Assembly: GCA_026125925.1 (NCBI GenBank)
Contig: JAHCKF010000018.1
Location: 1-22,267 of the forward strand
Source of the DNA: Pseudolabrys sp.
GTDB lineage: Bacteria > Pseudomonadota > Alphaproteobacteria > Rhizobiales > Xanthobacteraceae
DNA: 22,267 nucleotides
Direction: 5' to 3'
Shown: piece after piece, positions 15,044 through 22,267 of the stretch
Layout: each line of letters starts with the position of its first letter
Numbering within the stretch: the stretch's first letter is position 1
Notes under the pieces: generated by a model
What the model saw: the letters and a program-made list of their open reading frames with translations, nothing else
Told to the model about the DNA's origin: nothing
Databases searched by the model: none
Program-made: the position numbers and the translations under genes

Positions 15044-16309
15044 TCACAAATCGAGAACGAGCCGCGCCGGGTCCTCGAGGTTCTCCTTGACGCGCACCAA
15101 GAAGGTGACGGCCTCGCGACCATCGATGATGCGATGATCGTAGGAGAGCGCCAGGTACATCATCGGCCTGATCTCGACCTTGCCGTTCACCGCCATCGGC
15201 CGGTCCTGGATCTTGTGCATGCCGAGGATGGCCGATTGCGGCGGATTGAGGATCGGCGTCGACATCAGCGAGCCATAGATGCCGCCGTTCGAGATGGTGA
15301 AAGTGCCGCCCTGCAGGTCGTCGAGGCTGAGCTTGCCATCGCGCGCCTTGCGGCCGAGTTCGGCAATAGTCTTCTCCACCTCCGCGAAGCTCAGCCGGTC
15401 GGCATCGCGCACCACCGGCACCACCAGACCCTGCGGCGTGCCGACGGCAACGCCCACATGGTAATAGTTCTTGTAGACGATATCGTCGCCTTCGATCTCG
15501 GCATTGACCGCGGGCAGCTCCTTGAGCGCGACGATCGCCGCCTTCACAAAGAAGCTCATGAAGCCGAGTTTCACGCCGTGCTTCTTCTCGAAAGCATCCT
15601 TGTACTGGCTGCGGGCCGCCAGCAGCGCCGACATGTCCACCTCGTTGAAGGTGGTCAGCATGGCGGCGGTGTTCTGCGCCTCCTTCAGCCGCTCGGCGAT
15701 GCGCTTGCGCAGCCGGGTCATGCGCACGCGCTCCTCGCGCGCCGCTTCGTCCGGCGCCGACGGCGCCCGCATCTGCACCGGCGCGGCGACCGGCGTCGGC
15801 TGCGCGGCGGCCTTTTCGATCGCCGCCATCATGTCACCCTTGGTCACCTGGCCGCGCAGGCCGGTGCCGGCAACGGTCGAGGGATCGACACCACTCTCGG
15901 CGGCCATCTTGCGCACCGACGGCGCCTGCGCCGTGTTGGTCGCGGCGGCGGGGGCCGCAGGCGCGGCGGCGCGCGGCTTCGGCTCTTCGTCGGCGGCGTT
16001 GATCGGCGTCGTTGCCGCCGACTTCACGTCGGGACGGCCCGTGCCAGAACCGGTTGCGGTCGTCTTGGCCGCAGCGCCGTCCTTGATGGAGCCGAGAATG
16101 GCGCCGACGCCCACCGTGTCGCCATCCTTGGCGGCGATGTCGCCGAGCACGCCGGCGGCAGGCGCCGGCACTTCCAGCGTCACCTTGTCGGTTTCGAGTT
16201 CGACCAGCGGTTCGTCCACGGCGACGGGATCGCCCGGCTTCTTGAACCATTTTCCGACGGTGGCTTCGGTCACCGATTCGCCGAGGGTGGGCACCTTGAT
16301 GTCAGTCAT
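15044..16309 (-). CDS. odhB: 2-oxoglutarate dehydrogenase E2, dihydrolipoyl succinyltransferase
   Basis: Core E2 of the 2-oxoglutarate dehydrogenase complex; it passes succinyl groups from lipoyl-lysine to CoA. The 421 residues carry one N-terminal lipoyl domain (2-77) with lipoylated Lys42 in [14 protein letters not shown]. An Ala/Pro-rich linker (about 78-128) follows, then the E1/E3-binding domain (about 130-165, [20 protein letters not shown]). The catalytic domain ends in [13 protein letters not shown] with His392 and Asp396. One lipoyl domain and the overall length fit succinyl- rather than acetyltransferase. The alternative name is sucB. The ATG at 16309 gives the canonical [16 protein letters not shown]. 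It lies 133 bp after sucA, with a palindromic repeat in between. Confidence 0.96.
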   Translation of the reverse strand: MTDIKVPTLGESVTEATVGKWFKKPGDPVAVDEPLVELETDKVTLEVPAPAAGVLGDIAAKDGDTVGVGAILGSIKDGAAAKTTATGSGTGRPDVKSAATTPINAADEEPKPRAAAPAAPAAATNTAQAPSVRKMAAESGVDPSTVAGTGLRGQVTKGDMMAAIEKAAAQPTPVAAPVQMRAPSAPDEAAREERVRMTRLRKRIAERLKEAQNTAAMLTTFNEVDMSALLAARSQYKDAFEKKHGVKLGFMSFFVKAAIVALKELPAVNAEIEGDDIVYKNYYHVGVAVGTPQGLVVPVVRDADRLSFAEVEKTIAELGRKARDGKLSLDDLQGGTFTISNGGIYGSLMSTPILNPPQSAILGMHKIQDRPMAVNGKVEIRPMMYLALSYDHRIIDGREAVTFLVRVKENLEDPARLVLDL

Positions 16310-16338
16310 GATGATTTCTCTGCCTCAAAATATTCTGC

Positions 16339-16425
16339 GTCATGGCCGGGCTTGTCCCGGCCATCCACGTCTTCGTTCCGAACACCCGTCAAGACGTGGA
16401 TGCCCGGCATAAAGCCGGGCATGAC
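16339..16425 (-). repeat. Three-arm palindromic intergenic repeat, copy 2
   Basis: An 87-bp element with GTC/GAC closing bases (16339-16341, 16423-16425) and three perfect 9-bp arms. They are ATGGCCGGG/CCCGGCCAT (16342-16350, 16356-16364), CCACGTCTT/AAGACGTGG (16365-16373, 16391-16399) and ATGCCCGGC/GCCGGGCAT (16400-16408, 16414-16422). Arms one and three are exchanged relative to the copy at 8759-8875, so this copy is inverted. It lies inside the sucA-odhB gap, 17 bp after the sucA stop and 29 bp before the odhB start, and would be transcribed with them. Confidence 0.92.
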
Positions 16426-16442
16426 GGAGTGTGTATTGCGTG

Positions 16443-19400
16443 TCAGCCCAGCGCCTCGTCGAGGAACTGCTTGAGCTGCGCCAGGTGCTTCGACATCTGG
16501 CCGACCGCGGTCGAGGCCGATGCCGGGCGTCCGGCGTAGCGGGCGCGGCGGTGCTTGGCGTTGATCTGGTTCAGCACCCACTCGAGGTAGATGTCGACGA
16601 AGAACCAGGCGCCCATGTTGCGCGGTTCTTCCTGGCACCAGACGATCTCGGCCTGCTTGAAGCGCGACAGTTCGGCGACCAGCGCCTTGGTCGGGAACGG
16701 ATAGAGCTGCTCGACGCGCAACAGGTAGATGTCGTCGACGCCGCGCTTCTCGCGCTCGTCATAGAGATCGTAATAGACCTTGCCGGAGCAGAGCACGACG
16801 CGGCGGATCTTGTCGTCGGCGACGAGCTTGATCTTCTCGCCGGGTAGCATCTGCGCGTCGTCCCACAGCAAGCGATGGAACGAGGTGCCGGCATCGAACT
16901 CGGCGAGCTTCGACACCGCGCGCTTGTGGCGCAACAGCGACTTCGGCGTCATCAGGATCAGCGGCTTGCGGATCTCGCGCTTGAGCTGACGGCGCAGAAT
17001 GTGGAAGTAGTTCGCCGGCGTCGTGCAGTTCGCCACCTGCATGTTGTCTTCGGCGCACATCTGCAGGAAGCGTTCGAGGCGAGCCGACGAATGCTCCGGA
17101 CCCTGGCCTTCGTAGCCATGCGGCAACAGGCAGACGAGGCCGGACATGCGCAGCCACTTGCGTTCGGCCGACGAGATGAACTGGTCGAACACGACCTGGG
17201 CGCCGTTGGCGAAATCGCCGAACTGGGCTTCCCACAGCGTCAGCGTGTTCGGCTCGGCGGTCGAATAGCCGTATTCGAAGCCGAGCACGGCCTCTTCCGA
17301 CAGCATCGAATTGAGCACTTCGTATTTGGCCTGGCCGGTGCCGAGATTGTTGAACGGCACGTAGCGCTTTTCGGTGTCCTGATCGAACAGCACCGAGTGG
17401 CGCTGCGAGAAGGTGCCGCGCTCGGAGTCCTGACCGGACAGGCGCACCGGGTTGCCTTCCTTGACCAACGAGCAGAAGGCCAGCGCCTCGCCGGTCGCCC
17501 AGTCGATGCCTTCGCCGGTCTCGATCGCCTTGGCGCGATTGTCGAGGAAGCGCTGCACCGTCCTGTGAACGTTGAAGTCTTTCGGCGTCGTGGTGATCGC
17601 CTTGCCGATGGCGCGCAGTTCGTCGAGCGGCACGCCGGTGTTGCCCTTGCGCGGGTCTTCGGCGTCCTGGGCGGCCTTGAGGCCGGACCAACGGCCGTCG
17701 AGCCAGTCGGCCTTGTTCGGCTTGTAAGCGGTGCCGGCTTCGAATTCGGCGTCGAGGCGCGTGCGCCAATCGGCCTTCATCTTGTCGATTTCGCCGTCGG
17801 TGACGACGCCTTCGGCTACCAGCTTTTCCGCGTAGATTTCCAGGGTCGACTTGTGGCCGCGGATCTTCTTGTACATCACCGGCTGGGTGAAAGCCGGTTC
17901 GTCGCCCTCGTTGTGGCCGAAGCGGCGATAGCACCACATGTCGATGACGACCGGCTGCTGGAACTGCATGCGATATTCGATCGCGACCTTGGCCGCGAAC
18001 ACCACCGCTTCCGGATCGTCGCCGTTCACGTGCAGGATCAGCGCCTCGATCATCTTGGCGACGTCGGACGGATAGGGCGACGAACGCGAATAGCGCGGAT
18101 AGGTGGTGAAACCGATCTGGTTGTTGACGATGAAATGGATCGAGCCGCCGGTGCGATAGCCCTTCAAGCCCGACAGGCCGAAGCATTCGGCCACAACGCC
18201 CTGGCCGGCGAAAGCCGCGTCGCCGTGCATCAGCAGCGGCAGCACCGCGGTGCGATCTTCCGGCGGGCAGCGATGCTGGTCCTGCTTGGCGCGCACCTTG
18301 CCGAGCGTTACCGGATCGACGATTTCCAGATGCGACGGGTTCGGCGTCAGCGACAGATGCACCTTGTTGCTGTCGAATTCGCGGTCGGCCGAGGCGCCGA
18401 GGTGATACTTCACGTCGCCGGAGCCTTCGATGTCGTCCGGCGTCGCCGAGCCGCCCTTGAATTCGTGGAACAGCACGCGGTGCGGCTTGCCCATCACCTG
18501 CGTGAGCACGTTGAGGCGGCCGCGATGCGGCATGCCGAGCACGATTTCCTTCACGCCGAGATTGCCGCCGCGCTTGATGATCTGCTCGAGCGCCGGGATC
18601 AGCGATTCACCGCCGTCGAGACCGAAGCGCTTGGTGCCGGTGTACTTGACGTCGAGAAACTTCTCGAAACCTTCGGCTTCGACCAGCTTGTTGAGGATGG
18701 CGCGCTTGCCCTCGCGGGTGAACTGGATTTCCTTGTCGCGGCCCTCGATGCGCTCCTGGATCCACGCCTTCTGCGCGGCGTTGGAGATGTGCATGAATTC
18801 GATGCCGACCGTCTGGCAGTAAGTGCGGCGCAGGATGGCGACGATCTCGCGCATGGACGCGAATTCCAGGCCGAGCACATTGTCGAGGAAGATCTTGCGG
18901 TCCAGGTCGGCTTCGGTGAAGCCGTAGGACGCGGGCATCAGTTCTTCTTCGTTCGGCTCTTCCTGGATCGCGAGCGGATCGAGCTTGGCGTGGAAATGGC
19001 CGCGGATGCGGTAGGCGCGGATCAGCATCAGCGCGTGGATCGAGTCGCGCGTCGCCTGCATGACATCGGCGTTCGACAGTTCGACGCCCTTGGCCTGCGC
19101 GGTCTTGGCGATCTTGTCGCCGATCTTCTTTTCGGTTTCGGCCCACTGGCCGTCGAGCGCGGCAACGAGATCGCCGTTCGGCCGGGCGGGCCAGTTCGGC
19201 TTCTTCCACGACGCGCCTTCGGCCGACTTCACGACGTCGGCGCTGTTGTCCTTCAAGGCCTCGAAGAAGGTCCGCCACTCGGCATCGACCGACTTTGGGT
19301 CTTTCTCGAACCGGGCCTGGAGGTCTTCGATGTAGGCGGCGTTGCCGCCGTAGAGGAACGAAGTTTGGGCGAATGCGGCGTTGGCGTCTTGGCGAGACAT
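16443..19400 (-). CDS. sucA: 2-oxoglutarate dehydrogenase E1 component
   Basis: Thiamine-diphosphate-dependent E1 that decarboxylates 2-oxoglutarate and transfers the succinyl group to the E2 lipoate. The 985-residue protein begins MSRQDANAAFAQTSFLYGGNAAYIEDL, the usual N-terminal motif that docks E2. Family motifs in order are GMPHRGRLNVL, LMHGDAAFAGQGVVAE with the metal-diphosphate site, IVNNQIGFTTYP, GHNEGDEPAFTQP, QGPEHSSARLERFLQ, LMTPKSLLRHKRA and EEPRNMGAW. I chose ATG 19400 because it matches the family start; the frame stays open to 19532, but that extension looks like leader sequence. AGGTCTC lies just upstream as a weak ribosome binding site. It is separated from sucD by a 394-bp gap that may hold its own promoter. 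Confidence 0.96.
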   Translation of the reverse strand: MSRQDANAAFAQTSFLYGGNAAYIEDLQARFEKDPKSVDAEWRTFFEALKDNSADVVKSAEGASWKKPNWPARPNGDLVAALDGQWAETEKKIGDKIAKTAQAKGVELSNADVMQATRDSIHALMLIRAYRIRGHFHAKLDPLAIQEEPNEEELMPASYGFTEADLDRKIFLDNVLGLEFASMREIVAILRRTYCQTVGIEFMHISNAAQKAWIQERIEGRDKEIQFTREGKRAILNKLVEAEGFEKFLDVKYTGTKRFGLDGGESLIPALEQIIKRGGNLGVKEIVLGMPHRGRLNVLTQVMGKPHRVLFHEFKGGSATPDDIEGSGDVKYHLGASADREFDSNKVHLSLTPNPSHLEIVDPVTLGKVRAKQDQHRCPPEDRTAVLPLLMHGDAAFAGQGVVAECFGLSGLKGYRTGGSIHFIVNNQIGFTTYPRYSRSSPYPSDVAKMIEALILHVNGDDPEAVVFAAKVAIEYRMQFQQPVVIDMWCYRRFGHNEGDEPAFTQPVMYKKIRGHKSTLEIYAEKLVAEGVVTDGEIDKMKADWRTRLDAEFEAGTAYKPNKADWLDGRWSGLKAAQDAEDPRKGNTGVPLDELRAIGKAITTTPKDFNVHRTVQRFLDNRAKAIETGEGIDWATGEALAFCSLVKEGNPVRLSGQDSERGTFSQRHSVLFDQDTEKRYVPFNNLGTGQAKYEVLNSMLSEEAVLGFEYGYSTAEPNTLTLWEAQFGDFANGAQVVFDQFISSAERKWLRMSGLVCLLPHGYEGQGPEHSSARLERFLQMCAEDNMQVANCTTPANYFHILRRQLKREIRKPLILMTPKSLLRHKRAVSKLAEFDAGTSFHRLLWDDAQMLPGEKIKLVADDKIRRVVLCSGKVYYDLYDEREKRGVDDIYLLRVEQLYPFPTKALVAELSRFKQAEIVWCQEEPRNMGAWFFVDIYLEWVLNQINAKHRRARYAGRPASASTAVGQMSKHLAQLKQFLDEALG

Positions 19401-19560
19401 GAGACCTAGATCCTGGCGTGGCGCAATTGCCGCGCGGTATGCGTTTCCTGCGTGGGGCAACCCGGAAAACAGCCCCGCGATCCCCCAGCCGGACCGGAAC
19501 CTGCTCTGTCGGATTGAGCCGCTCACGGGCATCGTGCCCCGCGTCGGCGGGCCTCACTCT

Positions 19561-19610
19561 TAAACCTATTTATGACCTAGTTAAGTCGAAAAAAGTGTAA
19601 GAATGGATAT
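19561..19610 (-). promoter_or_regulatory. AT-rich probable promoter region for sucA
   Basis: On the minus strand this reads T6, CGACTTAACTAGGTCATAAA, then TAGGTTTA. It is AT-rich and lies about 160-210 bases before the sucA ATG. It suggests a promoter by composition and position only; no clean -35/-10 match is visible. Confidence 0.28.
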
Positions 19611-19730
19611 CAGTTCACTTCTACGAAACCGCCCCTTGGCAAAGCGGCGGTATTTCGGCCGCCACGCTGGAAGTCGCGAATTTTTGAAAGGACCGGCCCC
19701 CAGCGGCACGCCGGGCTATCGAAAATGCAG

Positions 19731-19758
19731 CGACCCGGAGACCGAAGCCTCCGGGTCG
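19731..19758 (-). terminator. Terminator-like hairpin after sucD
   Basis: CGACCCGGAG (19731-19740) pairs perfectly with CTCCGGGTCG (19749-19758), a 10-bp stem with an 8-base loop. Read on the minus strand it starts 36 bases after the sucD stop and is followed by CTGCATTTTCG, a short T-run. This fits an intrinsic terminator of moderate strength or a partial read-through site. Confidence 0.6.
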
Positions 19759-19794
19759 ACCAAGAAACGCCAGCCAGTCTTTGGTGTACGCGCC

Positions 19795-20682
19795 CTACTT
19801 CCCCTTGAGCACTTCCATCAGCGTCTTGCCGATGCGCGCCGGTGACGGCGACACGCGAATGCCGGCGGCTTCCATCGCCGCGGTCTTGGATTTGGCGTCG
19901 CCCTTGCCGCCCGAAATAATCGCGCCGGCATGACCCATGCGGCGGCCCGGAGGCGCCGTTACGCCGGCGATGAAGCCGACCATCGGCTTCTTGCGGCCAC
20001 GCTTGGCCTCGTCGATCAGGAACTGCGCCGCGTCTTCTTCCGCCGAGCCGCCGATCTCGCCGATCATGACGATCGACTCGGTCTTCGGGTCGCCGAGGAA
20101 TTTCTCGAGCATATCGATGAACTCGGTGCCCTTGACCGGATCGCCGCCGATGCCGACCGCGGTGGTCTGGCCGAGGCCTTCGCGCGAGGTCTGGAACACC
20201 GCTTCATAGGTCAGCGTACCGGATCTCGACACGATACCGACCGAGCCCGGCTTGAATATGTTGCCCGGCATGATGCCGATCTTGCACTCGCCGGCGGTCA
20301 TGACGCCCGGGCAGTTCGGCCCGATGAGACGCGACTTCGAACCCGACAGCGCGCGCTTCACCTTGACCATGTCCATCACCGGAATGCCTTCGGTGATGCA
20401 GACGATGAGCGGGATCTCGGCCTGGATGGCTTCGCAGATCGCATCGCCGGCGCCTGGCGGCGGCACGTAGATCACGGAAGCATCGCAGCCGGTCTTCTCA
20501 CGCGCTTCGGCGACGGTGTCGAACACCGGCAGATCGAGATGCGTCGAGCCGCCTTTGCCCGGTGAGGTGCCGCCGACCATCTTGGTGCCGTACTTGATCG
20601 CCTGTTCGGAATGGAAGGTACCATTCTTGCCGGTAAAGCCCTGGCAGATGACCTTGGTGTTCTTGTCGATGAGGATGGACAT
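19795..20682 (-). CDS. sucD: Succinyl-CoA ligase (ADP-forming), subunit alpha
   Basis: Alpha subunit of succinyl-CoA synthetase, which makes ATP (or GTP) from succinyl-CoA in the TCA cycle. The 295 residues begin [21 protein letters not shown], with the CoA-binding Rossmann fold including GGTSPGKGG and [16 protein letters not shown] and SRSGTLTYE come next, and the active-site His251, phosphorylated during catalysis, lies in [16 protein letters not shown]. The start overlaps the sucC stop by one base (TAATG), which implies translational coupling and matched stoichiometry of the two subunits. Length and motifs are complete. Confidence 0.97.
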   Translation of the reverse strand: MSILIDKNTKVICQGFTGKNGTFHSEQAIKYGTKMVGGTSPGKGGSTHLDLPVFDTVAEAREKTGCDASVIYVPPPGAGDAICEAIQAEIPLIVCITEGIPVMDMVKVKRALSGSKSRLIGPNCPGVMTAGECKIGIMPGNIFKPGSVGIVSRSGTLTYEAVFQTSREGLGQTTAVGIGGDPVKGTEFIDMLEKFLGDPKTESIVMIGEIGGSAEEDAAQFLIDEAKRGRKKPMVGFIAGVTAPPGRRMGHAGAIISGGKGDAKSKTAAMEAAGIRVSPSPARIGKTLMEVLKGK

Positions 20683-21851
20683 TAGGCAGCTTCCTTCACC
20701 GCTTTGACAATCTTCTGCGCGGCATCGTCGAGATCGTCACCCGAGGTGACGTTCAACCCCGACTCCTTGATGATCTTCTTGCCGAGCTCGACATTGGTGC
20801 CTTCGAGGCGAACGACGAGCGGCACCTTGAGGCCGACTTCCTTAACGGCAGCAACGACACCTTCGGCGATAACGTCGCACTTCATGATGCCACCGAAGAT
20901 GTTGACCAGGATGCCCTTCACGTTCGGATCGGAGGTGATGATCTTGAACGCCGCGGTCACCTTGTCCTTGGTGGCCGAGCCGCCGACATCGAGGAAGTTC
21001 GCCGGCTCCATGCCGTAGAGCTTGATGATGTCCATCGACGCCATGGCGAGGCCGGCGCCGTTGACCATGCAGCCGATCTGGCCGTCGAGCGCGATGTAGT
21101 TGAGGTCGTATTTCGACGCCTCGACTTCCTTCTCGTCTTCTTCCGTGATGTCGCGCAGCGCGATCACGTCCGGGTGGCGATACAGCGCGTTGTCGTCGAA
21201 GCCGACCTTGGCGTCGAGACAGATGATCTTGTTGTCCTTGGTGACCACCAGAGGATTGATCTCGAGCAGCGCCATGTCCTTGTTGGTGAAGGCGGCGTAG
21301 AGCTTCGGCAGCAACTCGCCGAGTTGCTTGGCGAGATCGCCGGTGAGATTGAGCGCCTGCGCCGCAAGGCGGGCGTGATGCGGCATGAAGCCAGTGGCCG
21401 GATCGACCGAAAAGCTGACGATCTTATCCGGCGTATCGTGCGCGACTGCTTCGATATCCATGCCGCCTTCGGTCGAGACGACGAAGGCGACGCGCGAGGT
21501 TTCGCGATCGACCAGCGCGGAGAGGTAGAACTCCTTGTCGATCGCCGAGCCTTCCTCGATGTAGAGGCGGTTGACGACCTTGCCCTTCGGGCCGGTCTGA
21601 TGCGTGACCAGCGTCGAGCCGAGAATGCGGGTCGCTTCCTTCTTCACGTCATCGACGGATTTGACGACCTTGACGCCGCCGGCCTTGCCGCGGCCGCCGG
21701 CGTGAATCTGGGCCTTCACCACCCACACCGGACCGCCGAGATCGCCCGCGGCTTTGACCGCCTCGTCGACGGTGAAGGCGGGGACGCCGCGGGGCACCGG
21801 AACGCCGAACTCCTTCAGAACTGCTTTGGCTTGATATTCGTGGATGTTCAT
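20682..21851 (-). CDS. sucC: Succinyl-CoA ligase (ADP-forming), subunit beta
   Basis: Beta subunit of succinyl-CoA synthetase; it binds nucleotide in an ATP-grasp domain and succinate at the C-terminal domain. The 389 residues begin [22 protein letters not shown], with [16 protein letters not shown] as the ATP-grasp phosphate loop. [13 protein letters not shown] follows as a metal-binding segment, then [19 protein letters not shown] and [19 protein letters not shown]. The ATG at 21851 matches the family start, with GAGAG a few bases upstream; the frame is open further upstream, but that part falls in an intergenic repeat. It follows mdh by 145 bp, most of which is a palindromic element, and runs directly into sucD. 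Confidence 0.97.
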   Translation of the reverse strand: MNIHEYQAKAVLKEFGVPVPRGVPAFTVDEAVKAAGDLGGPVWVVKAQIHAGGRGKAGGVKVVKSVDDVKKEATRILGSTLVTHQTGPKGKVVNRLYIEEGSAIDKEFYLSALVDRETSRVAFVVSTEGGMDIEAVAHDTPDKIVSFSVDPATGFMPHHARLAAQALNLTGDLAKQLGELLPKLYAAFTNKDMALLEINPLVVTKDNKIICLDAKVGFDDNALYRHPDVIALRDITEEDEKEVEASKYDLNYIALDGQIGCMVNGAGLAMASMDIIKLYGMEPANFLDVGGSATKDKVTAAFKIITSDPNVKGILVNIFGGIMKCDVIAEGVVAAVKEVGLKVPLVVRLEGTNVELGKKIIKESGLNVTSGDDLDDAAQKIVKAVKEAA

Positions 21852-21870
21852 GCGGCTCTCGGCCTCTTTC

Positions 21871-21994
21871 CTTGTCCCGGGCGCAGCGCGGGACAACGTC
21901 ACGCGAGGCAGAACCGGGACCGTTGCGCACTCAGTCCAGTAACGGTCCCGGATCTGCGGTGCAGCGCTTTGCACCGCACCGCGTCCGGGACAAG
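21871..21994 (-). repeat. 124-bp palindromic element filling the mdh-sucC gap
   Basis: The ends are perfect 10-bp inverted repeats, CTTGTCCCGG (21871-21880) and CCGGGACAAG (21985-21994). Inside are TTGTCCCG/CGGGACAA (21872-21879, 21889-21896), CCGGGACCGTT/AACGGTCCCGG (21914-21924, 21941-21951) and TGCGGTGCA/TGCACCGCA (21955-21963, 21970-21978). GTCCCGGA (21945-21952) can also pair with TCCGGGAC (21984-21991). Four sites share the same GTCCCG core, so several folds exclude each other. It starts 2 bp after the mdh stop and ends 19 bp before the sucC start. GTCCCGG-cored repeats are, from memory, frequent in Bradyrhizobium relatives. Confidence 0.88.
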
Positions 21995-21996
21995 AG

Positions 21997-22267
<271 letters not shown>

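Larger units (their letters stand above)
19401..19794. other. sucD-sucA intergenic gap (394 bp)
   Basis: No convincing gene. It contains a terminator-like stem (19731-19758) near sucD and an AT-rich stretch (19561-19610), the least GC-rich DNA of the neighbourhood. It also has an A-run (19589-19594) that reads T6 on the minus strand, and about 160 bp of GC-rich leader before the sucA start. I could not assign a confident -35/-10 pair. The most likely reading is that sucC-sucD transcripts partly end here and sucA-odhB-lpdA is also transcribed from its own promoter. Confidence 0.45.

Noticed and set aside
16875..19409. 844-codon open frame antisense to sucA
   Set aside because: Shadow of the strongly conserved sucA; composition is the mirrored low-complexity type, with no recognisable motif.
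19603..19845. 80-codon plus-strand frame in the sucD-sucA gap
   Set aside because: Runs through the terminator-like hairpin into the sucD 3' end; no ribosome binding site and no protein-like pattern.

Overview
This GC-rich window reads as chromosome of an alphaproteobacterium, most likely in or near the Bradyrhizobiaceae/Xanthobacteraceae (Hyphomicrobiales). The support is the mdh-sucC-sucD-sucA-odhB-lpdA cluster, the atpH/priA/xerC neighbourhood, AtpH and PriA sequences of rhizobial type, and intergenic repeats of a style common in Bradyrhizobium relatives. The family assignment is inferred from recalled resemblance, not from a search.

Layout. (1) At 1-471 lies the 5' part of atpH on the minus strand, running off the left edge. 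(2) At 759-8748 is a plus-strand accessory block: biliverdin-producing heme oxygenase bphO and hybrid bacteriophytochrome kinase bphP (2-bp gap), a DMT/EamA transporter, a SulP anion transporter with STAS domain, a second DMT/EamA transporter and an aldo/keto reductase. (3) At 8759-9409 is a repeat nest: a three-armed palindromic repeat, then a ~531-bp segment with imperfect terminal inverted repeats that encloses an ABM-domain monooxygenase-like gene and supplies the priA stop codon. (4) At 9405-13287 are priA (minus), divergent xerC and a DUF4337 membrane protein (plus), closed by a strong hairpin shared with convergent lpdA. (5) At 13328-22267 is the minus-strand TCA-cycle cluster, in transcription order mdh (partial), sucC, sucD, sucA, odhB, an 82-aa unknown protein and lpdA.

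How it fits together. bphO makes the biliverdin that BphP binds, so the two form a self-contained red/far-red light sensor; its output is probably phosphotransfer, since no DNA-binding output domain lies nearby. The TCA cluster encodes the full 2-oxoglutarate dehydrogenase complex (E1 SucA, E2 OdhB, E3 LpdA), both succinyl-CoA ligase subunits and malate dehydrogenase. Two intergenic gaps of this cluster (mdh/sucC and sucA/odhB) are largely filled by structured palindromic repeats, and a third (sucD/sucA) holds a terminator-like hairpin followed by AT-rich DNA, so expression along the cluster may be segmented.

Most worth a second look: the inverted-repeat-bounded ABM segment abutting priA; the three-arm repeat in two copies of opposite orientation; the 124-bp foldable element between mdh and sucC; the conserved-looking small ORF between odhB and lpdA; and the phytochrome with an IQPFG motif. 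I saw no tRNA, rRNA, CRISPR array or transposase gene.
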